A program made the position numbers and the translations under genes. A DNA stretch of 64,000 bases, taken from Lateolabrax maculatus (taxonomy: Eukaryota > Chordata > Actinopteri > Acropomatiformes > Lateolabracidae). The stretch covers positions 13,093,501-13,157,500 of the forward strand of contig CM062210.1 of NCBI GenBank assembly GCA_031216445.1. Reading direction: 5' to 3'. The notes under the pieces were generated by a model, which searched no databases, was not told where the DNA came from, and saw only the letters and a list, made by a program, of their open reading frames with translations. This document shows, piece after piece, positions 21,128-33,317 of this stretch; position 1 is the first letter of the stretch; the number at the start of each line of letters is the position of its first letter.

Positions 21128-23901
21128 GCAGGCTTGTAGTTGTGTCATTTTGTGAGTATTTCATCAGGCAGGACAGGAAACAGGATCAGTGAGAATTCAT
21201 AGTACAGGCACAGTTGGCAGTAGGTTTTAGGGGTGGAGGATACACACAAACACACACTGAAGCTTACCCCTTGCAAGATTGCAGCTGTGGCCAAATCAAA
21301 GGGGACTGGAGGACAGATAGAACCCCTGATAACCTGATAACTGCAGGCTCGCCACTCGTATGAAACAGCAGAAAAGGAATTTGTCAGGACTTAAAACAGA
21401 TATCTTTATGTGAACTATACAGTAGAACCTAGTATGTATGTACGTAATGAAAATAACTCAGCATTGATTTTAAAGTACTCAGATACTTTTCTGATAGGGA
21501 AATTCAGATTGTGACAGATAGATGGTTTCTATTCAGGTGGAGTCTGAAACTGAAAAATTGGGTAACACAGATTTGGTAATCCAGCCAGCTGTTGCCAATT
21601 GACATCATTGTAAACATCAGAACCACAGCCTATCATGCATGAGGATGTGGATGACCCAGCTGGAATTGAAAAGACTTTTATTTAATTTTTTAGATATACT
21701 CATATGAATTTCCAAGAAGGTTAGACAGCAGGAACTTTTACAGGAATCCAGAAACTTTTTTTTAGGTAATCAGGGACTTCCAGTCTTGGTTCTGTGGAAA
21801 TAAGTCCTTCTCCTCAGAAAGTCCCTGCTCTCAAGCAGGTACTTTCCAGTGGCCCATGAACTATTGGGATCGAGTTTGCAGTGCTGAATATTCAAAAGAC
21901 TGCAGCAGCTTGTGATCAGTATTCATTCAAACTGTAGGCAGGCATTGTGTGTTGTTAGTACCAAAAGTAGGACATCTGGTGGGAATTCTGTTTCATTTTA
22001 GTGTTTTTTAAAATTACGTTTTGTTGTTGACTGAGATATAGACACAAACTAAGTGGTTATTTATAACAAGAGAAAAATAGCAGAAAAAAACTCACTGCGT
22101 TGAAGACTTGACTTTTTGGTTATTTCAGTATCCCTTTCCACCTCTACACATCTTCCTTCAAGCATATATTTGAAAATCACACAGGCACACAATAGCAAAC
22201 TACAAAGAGCAACACTGTGTTGTCTAAAACTGCCATGTGTGTACGATCGGAGACACTTGCACATGTTCTGTTGAGAAATGATCGTATCTTATATTCATGT
22301 ATAATGTACATAGACAATCCACTATGGCCCTTCTTACCATGTAGAGTATTGACTACTACGCCTGCAGTTAAAGACAAGGAAATAAGGTTGAAACACAGAG
22401 AAATGATCCTGTATTTACCAACCATCTGAAATAATGACATAACGATAACTTACTGTTCTGTCACTTTTCTCTTTTCACACACTTTTCACCGTACAGTGTG
22501 AAACAGTGGCGTGTTCTCCACAAAGCACTTGTAGGCCTACCCTCAAATTTATATGCAACTAAAGCTTATTTTTAGAAACATCCTCTCGTACAATGGTCAT
22601 ACAGTGCAGCTTCAGAGCTCTATGCTCCATTGTTTTAGGATGTTGGAACTTGGGAGGGACATGATGTCATTGCAAAGATGTCAGTGGTTTAGGAATTTTT
22701 AAGCTCCATGTTGCACAACCTTTACTGTTCAAGCTTTGCTCATAACATCACATCTCCAGGGACATGACGAATGTAGCAGAGCAGTGCGAAAGAGACAGGA
22801 GAAGAGAGAATGGACACAAAGGCTCCATTTTAGCGTTCCTCTCTGTAGCTGTTGTATAACACTTTTCAGGGTAAGGATAAGGGGAAACATGATTCACGCT
22901 GTATTCTGAAGTGGGAGAACATGGATATTTTCAGATGTAGTCAGCTCTACTACTGTACTCAGAACAGCTGTATTCTATTTTGTGCATATGGTAGAAAACT
23001 GTTGAAACATGAATGGATTGTTTTAAATAATTTACATTTACACACAAATGAATGTCACAGATGTCTAACAACACTCTGCATGTTCCAGGGAGCTCCAACA
23101 TGGGATGATAAAACCTCTGGACTTCATCCATCGGGATGATATGGACTCAACTCCTCCTGATTCATCAAATTTTGCCAGAGCAACCTCAAGAGCTCAGTAA
23201 GAACTATGAAAGACAGACATTTCTAAATTAAAGCTTTATATTTTAACAATGAAAGCTGAACCAAATCCTCAAAGATCTGTTGGTGAGTGCAGGGTGCAGT
23301 ATGTGTATGAGTCACCTGGAAACCCCCACCACGCCGCTCTATCTGACGTACCTAATGTGCTAGAAAAATGGACATTATGCCATTGACATCACCCATAATG
23401 TCCCTCAAGGGATGTTGTAAAGCCTGGATTTTGGTTTACCACTATCTTAAAGCTGAGGTGGGATGAACAAGCAGAAACCCTTACGGCTGCCTATAACAGG
23501 CACCTGTCAATCAAGGAAATACCTCCAAAGCATTTTTCTCTTTAAGCCTCATTATCTTCTTAATGGAACAATGATATCATAATCCCCACTGTGACACACA
23601 CTAGCAGATGTAAAATGAATTTATTGAGGCCTGAACTCCTTGTGAAAAAAAAAAAAACATAATTACTTTGCATTTCAAGAGAGAAGTTGGAGGAGCTTTC
23701 CATTGATTTGAACACATTCTGGTATTTGTTAGAGCCAGTATCCTGCAGCCATTAGAGAAACGGCATTTGAAGACACCTCCGCACTGGCTTCACAACTCTG
23801 CCTCACCATTACAGCGAGGTTATGTGTGCGTTTGTGTGAAAGAGGACCATCATTAGTTCCTCTGCAAGAAGACGTGGACTTTTATGTTGTGATGTTACTC
23901 T

Positions 23902-23939
23902 ATGCTGTTAAGCGAAGGGCCTCATTCGCTTAACAGCAT
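23902..23939. repeat. Perfect 15-bp inverted repeat (hairpin)
   Basis: ATGCTGTTAAGCGAA (23902-23916) and its exact reverse complement (23925-23939) flank an 8-base loop, GGGCCTCA. There is no T-run after it, and it is not near a gene end. Confidence 0.85.
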
Positions 23940-26900
23940 TGATTGTTTAATTCTGTGTAATCTTTTTGTATATTTATTATTAATCAAGATTTTCTCTAGG
24001 GTCTAACAGCATTGGTAGAATATGCTAACAATACATGAAGTTTTTTTTTTTCTTCCAGTATGTATTTAGGAGTAGTTCTTGCACACATGAACACACACAA
24101 CAAAAATAACTTAATTAAGGGCCATTGCTGGCTGATTAAAATTTGTTAAATACCACTTGTGGACTATTGAATTTCTTGTATTGAGCTTGAAGCAAAGGCT
24201 TCCTCTGTCCTTGGATTGAAGTGTTGTTTTTAGCTTCTGAATAGACAACGTTGTCTGTCCCGGCCTCATTAACTGATTAAGCAATAATGTGAAGAGTTTC
24301 TAATCGAGCTATTAATAATCAGTACATTAGGCCTTTGCTATGAAGTGGAAAAACAACATTTTCAGGCCAATCTTCTCAGACACAAGCAGCCCCATTAAAA
24401 CCTTGAGATACACACTTTCACTTTACCATCACACACGTACACAAACCTAAACAGGTCGGTGCTTGTGTGAAGAGGAGACTCATAGGAGATCTTTGTATGG
24501 CACTCCTGCTTCAGGTATGCCATAGAAGAGACCCATGTTGTGTTGGGGTGTTTTGACTCTCTGTGGTTTCAGGGGGAATAAATGCATGGCTGAACGAGGG
24601 AAGGACTGCAGGAGCTTTTCTAAACCTATCAGCACCAAGGTCATGTGCTCATTAGGTGCGTGTGGGATGCAGGCATATATGAGCTCTGCCGAGAAAGGCG
24701 AGGTTAGAGAAATGTATCTATGATCCATAAAGGCCTTTTAAATAAAAAGCCTTCCACAACCATTTCTCAGTTGAAAGGAACATTTTGCTGCTAATTATGT
24801 AGAGATGCATTCTGTGCTGATGGTCAAAGACGGTCTTAGAAAGGCTACAGACAGCTCTGCTGACTGCATGTGTAGGATGCAGGGTTAGGGTTAAACACTG
24901 GCCAGGATGCAGAGAAAGTGAGCGGTACATGGAGCCTTTCATCCCTCCCTCTGGCAGCAGGTATACTGAAGCTGTTGGAGGGAATCGTAGCTCTGAGACT
25001 GCTACAAAGAGCACTTTTTTGATAACCTCAGCGTGATGAATTCTTCAAACAATTTGAACTAATATTTGAGGTTTTCCAACATGTGATGACTGCTTCAGGG
25101 AAAATGTTGTCTACCCAAATGGCAACACATTTTTTGCCAAATGTCACGCAACAAAGACACAGACCGGTTTTGGGTCGTACATTGACTTCTAACAGCTTTG
25201 GAGTGCCGTACTCTTGTTAAGTATTTTCATTAAAATAAAACCATTGAATACGTAATGATTCAGGGACCCAGTATACTGTAAACTTCACTTTTTACGTAAC
25301 ACACTCACACATTCACAGAAGGGCTCATTGTGATTATCTGTCCGTGGGATTTAGATTCTTCTTCTTAGCCCAGGTTGAGCTAATGCAATTGGCTCTGCAA
25401 GTTTCCAGTCTGTCTGAGTCTCAAATGACTACATGTGCACATCCCAGAAGGTGAATGCATGTACAGTAAAGTAAATGCAACAAATCCGATTTTTCAAATG
25501 GCAATTACAGTACAATATCGCAGTATATTGCAGTGAGGCAACAAGTACTGTACAGCAGGACATATGGGAAGGGGCCGAGTCTTCAGATCAGCAGTCTTCT
25601 GCCCCCTGAAGTCTCTTTGAATGAACCACAGATTTCCCACCAGCTGTGGTGCAGACCTAAAATCAAAAGATCTTGTGGAGCTAAAGTGTTACCGTCCTAA
25701 ATCAACGGCCAGTCTTCTTAATCAGTAATAATTATTTCCTTCCATTTTGACAGGCCTAAATGTGGCCCCCCACTCACCACTGTGAGCACTAGTGGTTTAT
25801 TTGAATTCATAATAGAGCTGTCTGAACATCATGTAATGCGAAAGAAAACAAATATTAATAAGACAGCGAATAATAGTGAGTAACATAAAAAGCAAACATG
25901 GCTAGGCCTTTTTCACTGTAAAATGGTTACCAGGCTGCTTTTAGTGTTTTCTATTACAATTTGCAATATTTAGGCATCTAGAATTTAGATGAATTTCTGC
26001 AATTTAATCGACTCAAGTAATTCAGTTGTATCCCCTAAAACACCAGTTTATTGCCAAGCAATATTAGCCAATTTTCTTCTTACTGGAGGCAAATTGTTCC
26101 CTTTATGGCAGCTTTAGCCTACTGAACATTTCTCTGAGCAGCCCTGGAACTACTGGTTGATGGTTCAGGGTATAGAAGTGGAAGAGAAACACGACTGTGA
26201 TTACAGAATACATTATTGTCTGTTATCAATATAATGTGAGCAACTCAAATATTTCATTTTCATTCCATTAAAATGCATCAGATTTTCAAACATGTATTTG
26301 TGCAGTAAATTCTTAAAATTTGTCTTTAAATACCCATTGTTGCCAGTTTATTAGGTTCTCTTAGCCAAACGTGTTTTCTTATATTTTGTCTCCCCATTTA
26401 TATCACTGAGTGTGGACTAACTATTAGGATACATTTAAGGTGAAGCAGGTCAAAAGAAAAGAAGATGGTACTCATGGTAACTGTTTTCCAATTAATTTAT
26501 TATAATGATGCATGCATACTGAATTTTGATGACATTCTCACCAGCTGGCCTGTTTTTCAAATCTCTTGAGTCTCTGGCCTTTATGACCCTTGAACTGGAG
26601 CCCCTGCATGTTTCTGGGCCCACACACTTGAGATCTATGCAAGATTTAGTTGATGAGCGAGGAAGTCATGAGTTACAAGCCAGGTACAAAAGGTCCTTAC
26701 ATTTAATATGGTGATTCCAACCTTTAATCTAACTTCACCGGACACCTTCTACCTAACTCAAATTTTAACTGAAGATTTTTATTTCTGTCATTGCCTTCTC
26801 TGGTCATTTTGTCCCCTGGCTTGAGCGGGCGTTGACACTTCTCACAGACATTTATCTCTCATTTAGTTCTTGCACTGGCTGTCACCCACACAGCAGCAGA

Positions 26901-28379
26901 GTGAAACCATAGAGATGGAAGAGCCACAGGAGAGCAGAGCTCTCAGCTGGGGGTAGATGAAGGTATAATAACAATGGGTACACACTGGGACTGTTATGCA
27001 CTTGGATTTTCCACAGCAGGTGATGTCAGCAAACTGGTGTTATTAATTACTTAGAGAAAAAGGAGCATCTCTGTAAATATAGCTGTGGCCTCTCTCAGTA
27101 ACAGGATGTTGTAGCATTGAGACACACATTCTCTATAGATGCATACAGTGTACTTCATACAGTACAGTGCCACCAAGTATCAACAAATTACCATCATCTC
27201 TTCCTACTTTACCCTGTTTTTAGTTATACCTTTCTGTGGATAATGAAAACCACCACAAAAGTTATTTTGGGTAACAAAACAGGATGCAGAGGCCAAAGCA
27301 CAGGTCAAATGTGAAACCTCACTCATTTTAAAGTACAAAACTGATGCCATACTTGTCATAGTTCTAGTTCCTAATTTTAGGGTTAGTTTTAGGCCAGATT
27401 ACTTTTTTGTCATGGTTTTGCTCACTTTTGTGTAAAAAGTCTGTGGTCGAGCCCACGCAGTTGCTCATGTTTTTGCGCACTAGATGAAAAGCATTCATTT
27501 TCCTGTGAATAACTATCAGACGAAGCTGGTGACACACGTGCACAAAAACAAGCCAAGCTCTCTCCGTAGTTCAGCGCCAAGTAATGAAGCCCAATCTATG
27601 TCTCTATTATCTCGACTGGCCGGTGGCCAAGAAAGTGGAAAAAAAGAGGGAGGAAGAGAGTTGTGGCTGAAACGAATGCACCGAGGCTGCGTGTAAAATA
27701 AATGATCCCAGAATACATTTGAACACGGAAAATGTAACCCGCGTGCCACGCTCATTCCAATAATGCTGATCTCTTATTTTGAACCCAGTCTGCTTTATTA
27801 GTCTGAAAATTGGCAAGCCCCTTTTGGTTTACAGTAAAACGAAGCCTTGCAGATATTCAAATCAAATGACTCATCATAGGCTGCCACTTTCCCCGTGCCA
27901 ACTGTCATGAAACAAATGTAGAGCAGGCGACCAAAACTCATACAGATGGGGGGATTTTCTTCTCAAAGGAGAAGAGCGTAGCATTCTTATTTGGTCTTCA
28001 ATGTGGTGTGAAAAGAAAAAGCAGAAAAGAAGCAGAAACTCAACCACTTGTCAAACCACCAAGAGCACACAGAAGTGAGCTGTGGGACAGTGCAGTGTGT
28101 GCTTCAACACCAATGAACAGGAAGGGGGGGGGGAAGTCACAGATAAACTGCCTATGATTTAACAAAAAGAAGGTATGACACAGAGAAAACAGTGAACCTG
28201 CTTCATTTTAAATCCCAACCTGAATACAAAAGCAAAACATCATGCAGATAAATGCACACATTAAACAGGAACTAACTAAACCACAACCATGGGGAGGGCC
28301 GCTGTATATCCCTTTATGAATATTCTAGGAACATTAATGTTTCACAACCAGCAGAGAGAGAAGAATTAATCTCCTGTCA

Positions 28380-28432
28380 GAGAGAGAGAGAGAGGGAGGG
28401 AGGGAGGGAGAGAGAGAGAGAGAGAGAGAGAG
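28380..28432. repeat. (GA)n/(GGGA)n purine tract upstream of ankrd33b
   Basis: An AG repeat with an internal GGGA stretch lies about 520 bases before the ankrd33b ATG. GAGA-type tracts are common near promoters; no function is claimed. Confidence 0.85.
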
Positions 28433-28599
28433 GTCCCAGTCCCCTGTAATCGGATTAGGAGACAGTAGGTGAACAGGCTGCTGGCTGTCCGCGCCTCCAT
28501 GGGACGGCCGGTTTTGACTTTCTGCCCCTAGCTGCCCCCCCTTTTTTTTTTTGTGCAAAAAAAAACAAACAAACAAAAAAAAAAACCGGATAACTGCAA

Positions 28600-29360
28600 C
28601 CACCACAACTCCACGTGCTTTCGCTTCGGGGCGCCCGCGCCAAAGAAAGAGAGAGAAAAAAAAAGGAGAAAGAGAAGAGCAGATCTGAGCTGACGGGACG
28701 TCCGCGGATCAGATGGGCTGACTCTCCGGACAACATGACAGATGGGCAGCCGCGCGCTCGGACAGTCGTTCGCGAGGACCAAGACACCGCGTAACCCGGG
28801 CTCCTCTTTTCCACTCGTCTCATTCGTTTCATTTCACTTGAGACAGCTCGGGTCCTCTCTTCTCTGGGGAGAGGCGGCCGGTCCCATGCCGGCGCCCCGC
28901 CCGCCAGGCCGCGCTGTGCCCCGGGGACGGGGCCCCAGGCTCGGGGCTTAGATGGTGCTCATCACGGACGACAGGGACGGAGGCGGCGCCGGGCAGCAGC
29001 GGAAAGCCGGCCGGGTGCACCCGACCATAGCCGAGGAGCCGCCGGCCAGCTCCGACGAGGACTACCTGGGCTCCTGCGAGGAGGAGGACGACGAGGAGGA
29101 CGAGGAGGAGGAGGAGGACGATGAGTGCGAGGAGGTGGACTTCGAGGACCTGGAGGACTGCCGGAGCGTCGCGTCCGACGACTCCTTCTACCCGCCCGAC
29201 GATGCGTTCGCGGACTCGGAGCGCAGCCCGTCGCCGGACGCCCCGGCGCCGCTCACCTTCTTCCAGGCGTGCTGCTCCAACAACGCGTCCGTCGTCCGGA
29301 TCATGATCCGCCACGGGGTGCGGGAGGAGGAGGTCAACGAGAAGGACAGGAATAACAGGG
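28600..29360 (+). promoter_or_regulatory. ankrd33b: CpG-rich promoter, 5' UTR and first exon of ankrd33b
   Basis: G+C and CpG content rise sharply from about 28600 to the end of coding exon 1, then drop. The 5' leader contains several upstream ATGs: ATG-GGC-TGA at 28713, a 19-codon uORF at 28735-28794, and a 69-codon uORF at 28742-28951. Confidence 0.6.
28742..28951 (+). other. 69-codon upstream ORF abutting the ankrd33b start codon
   Basis: The frame opens at ATG 28742 (MGSRALGQSF...) and ends in TAG at 28949-28951, immediately before the ankrd33b ATG at 28952, in the same frame. If the whole segment is 5' UTR, ribosomes ending the uORF stop directly at the main start. Readthrough of the single TAG would add a 70-residue extension. 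Confidence 0.45.
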
Positions 29361-30128
29361 TAGGAAGCGTGCCAGGGCCACTTCCAGTCACTTCACGTGC
29401 ATGTGGCCAATGACTTAGTCTGTAGTCCGCTTTGACGCCACAGGTGTTACCGCACGAAAACTTTTATTTACTTTTTATAACTATGAAGCACTTTTGGTTG
29501 CATCATTTATGGAGAAAATTACGTGCTCAGGGGTAGGCCTACTTTTTGTGTGTATTAGTACCGAGCTGAGGCGTCCACCCCCCCCCCACATCCTGTCACT
29601 CAGTGAGAGGTCAGTGAAGCAGCCTCAGATTCAGCAGGTATTGATGGAGCTCCAGTGGCTCACCTGGGCTGCCTGTTCCCGGGCCCATGCTGGCCTGCCT
29701 CCCTGAAAAGCCTACACCAATATCTCAGTGGGTCTCTAACTTGATTTCAGTAATCAATTAATAATCAGATTTGTAAGCAGTCAATTGACAATATCAAATA
29801 TTCCCCCTGATATTTAATGAGGAGGAGAAGCGGGATGAATAGACAACAAGTTACAGGGTTGCCAGCTGAAAATGCCACATTTCACATCTTCGGATACATG
29901 TTTTCATTCATTCCTGGGTTCAGTAGGGTGTATTTTTATAAAGAGCTCACACCTTTATCCTGGATATTTTATTATACCAAACTGGTATTTTCTGACAGGT
30001 CTGTGTGTGTGGGTGTGTGTGTGGCTGGTTTGACAGACCTCAGTTTTGCAAGCATGAGCAACCTCAAGCTCCATAAAAACACTGAAGTCTCTCACGGGTT
30101 AGCAGAACACACAATCCTCTGTGTGTGT

Positions 30129-30194
<66 letters not shown>

Positions 30195-33100
30195 TTGTGT
30201 GTGGTCATACAGTCACATTTATGTGTATGTGAGTGTGCATCGGACGGCATTTTCTTGCTCTGGATTTGGATTCAATTTGTGGGAGGCCTTGGGTAAACAC
30301 ATTATCTACCAATGAGATGATGGCATTAGTGTGTCTAAGAGCAGCGTTGTTAATGACCCAAGACGCATTTTGAAACCATAAATTTCACAAGAGTGAAGTA
30401 GCAGTTCCTGCTGTTTGGTGAATTATAAAGAAACAAACATATCTGTTTGATATCTGTAGCAATGTGTAATCATCATTTATATACAACTTCACTGTGTTGA
30501 CTTTAAATTACATAAACAAATTCATATATTTCACTAAAGATAATTTATCAAAAGAGTTACTGCTTATTGGAAAATTATTGGAAATGTTATCCGCAGTGCA
30601 ATCAGAGCATGTATCCCTTTACGCCTTCTGTATCGCTTCATGTCTGCCAAAGTTCTGCAGCCCAGAGCAAAGAGATAAATCCATAATGATGGAACACTAG
30701 ACTACCTTTTATTAATCTGGACATTTCACTAATAGTAATTTAATTAGCTGGCAATGGGCCCTTTGCTGAGCAGGAATCACATGCTTTTTTATTGTGTATT
30801 GTGAGTAATTAATCAATTCCATTTATCCAGAAAATATGGACAAAGCCTTTTTTCTCATTACATTAGCACATTGCTTTATACCTTCACATATGGAATATAA
30901 CAGTAGTTTTCCACCACTGATAACTCAAGAGCTCCAGTTTGGAGTGCAGGGATTTAATCAGAGGCAACTTACTTGCTGTTGGAGAAAGTGTGTTTTTGTT
31001 GTTTTTTTTCTTTCTCCTTTTAAAATTTCCCAGCTGGACTGTGTTTTCATACTACTGACCTTGCATCACATATCTGCATCTCTAACCTCCCTACCCTAAT
31101 CCCTCTTTGTCTCTTCTACTGTTTCACTTTTCTGTATGTCTCTCACCACCTCTCCCTCCTTATGTCTCTGCATCTGCATGTATGTAATTACTGATGAAGT
31201 CATGGGAAGGAAGAGTAGAAATTCCATCATTGGAATAAAAAGGTTTCTCTTCACTTCTATAAGATGTGCAAGATAGAGGAATGCATATGGTGTGCTTGTG
31301 TGTGTGTGTAGCAGTGAGAGACCAGCAGTTATGTGTTTCCATATATATTCAGGATATGGGACACTATTTACTTTGTCATGCCCTGTGACCTTAGGGATGT
31401 GCACTTACCCAGACACAATACACATTAGAAAACTCCTCCAATGAAAACACATGCTGATATGAATCTGTTAAGCTCGTTAGTGTGTGTGTGTGTGTGTGTG
31501 TGTTCAACATCCTGACACGGACGTCAACATCCTAACATAGCAGACAGCTTGACAATGTGATGTGCAAAACAAAGAGGGGTGTTACATACCAGACTTGGAT
31601 ATGTTCTGTTTAATGATTTGTTAACACTTGAAGACAAGGAAACGACTGTAGATGTTCGTACCAAATTATACTTACAGTTTATGGAAGTTGCGACTGTCTG
31701 GCTGTACAGAATTAGTTCAAATTCATATTCCTTTTGCAGTCAAAACGAATGAAACAGGTGGAATCAAAAAGAATTGTTTATGTTAATAATATATACACAG
31801 ACATATAGATTAAACCTGAGCCAGTGGTTAATGGTTTTCTGTGTAATACATTCACTACCTGCTGCACAAAAAAACACATGATTAAGAAAGGGACGTGGGT
31901 CGTTTGATGTGGCAAACAGGAACATTAGATTTTTGTATCCATAGTGGTCTGTTTGGCTCCGTGGTTTATAGCGAACACCCAATTACATCACAGTGATACT
32001 GTCCAGAAAGAGGTTTCATGACCAAGCAAACATCAATAATCCCTCTTGTGGACAAAATATCTGCATCATGGCAATGATTAGGAATAGCACATGCAGAGAG
32101 GATAGAAAAAACAAGTCAAATAGCCCGAAGCAACATTTGCAATATATTAACCCGTGTGGCATGACAGGAAAGACAAAGAGGAAACATTTTTTTAATTGTA
32201 CCTTTAGGAATGCAAAGGAAATTTGATAGACACAAACTATAGACCTGCGTTGAACACTACAACCCTGCATTTTTAGTAAATGATAATTCCATGGTAGCTC
32301 GATGGTAACTTGAGAATAAGCTTTGAGGTTTATGAGAAGGCTCATCTAGCAAACTGTATATTTTCATACCGAAAGATTAGTGTCATAAACCATGCTTCAC
32401 AACTTTTGATATCCTTTTTTCCAGCATGTTCTGGAGGCCTTTTTGAAACCCATTTTTGTCCCAACACAGCCTTTGAAAAGCAATATAAAAATCATACTTT
32501 CCACTGCCAAGCGCAGATGTTGAAACTTGATTAAAATGGAATCACGATAACAACATAATTACCAGACAAACAGTCCTTGACATAAACAGACAGCAACCGT
32601 CCACTTTACTCTCAGAAGACAGAGAGAGACAGTCCATGTTTAAACTAAACGCAGCCTGAATGCTAAATTTGGCAAGAAACTTGTGAAACCTATTAAATGA
32701 CAAGCCATTATGTAGGACAAATGCAAGTATGTGTATTTAATTCTCCTTGTATATGATTAAGGCATAGTAATTATATAGCTGTCAATGTCAGAATCCCTAT
32801 ATGTGCTGTGACTGTGTGCTAATGTGCATTTTGTTGTAAAAAGTAAAACATTAGGGTCTTCGCTTCTGAATGCTGATTGTTAGGAGATGTGTTTGTGTGT
32901 GTTAATGTCATGTATCAAGTGAATATATTAATGTTCTCAGGCACATCTGACCCTGTTTAGGAAAGAGTGTGCTCCCCCTTGTAGACACACACACACAAGT
33001 TTCTACAGCTATACTTGTGAGGACATTCATTGACATAATGCACTCCCTGGCCCCTTACCCTGACCGTAACCATCAAAACTAAATGCCTGACCCCAACCCT

Positions 33101-33286
33101 TACCCCGACCTTAACCTAAACTTAATCCTAACCTGAACCCTAAAAGCGAGTCTTAACCCTCAAACAGCCCGTTGAAGGGGTCTCAAAAAGTGAGGACCGG
33201 CCAAAATGTCCTCACTTTCCAAAAATGTCCTCACTCCCATGGACTAAAACTCAAACTGGTTCTCACAAAGATAGTTGTACAAGGGA

Positions 33287-33317
<31 letters not shown>

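Larger units (their letters stand above)
20300..28330. other. Gene-free interval between ropn1l and ankrd33b
   Basis: About 8 kb of AT-rich DNA without a supportable gene on either strand. It holds a 27-bp tandem repeat with an adjoining (CA)n run (20961-21126), a perfect hairpin (23902-23939) and short homopolymers. Open frames are short and lack recognisable protein content. Regulatory elements for ankrd33b may lie here, but none can be named from sequence. Confidence 0.6.

Noticed and set aside
24886..24896. GGTTAGGGTTA telomere-like string
   Set aside because: It is fewer than two full units, not an array.
28829..29314. 161-codon minus-strand open frame
   Set aside because: It is the antisense shadow of the GC-rich ankrd33b first exon; the sense frame matches the family.
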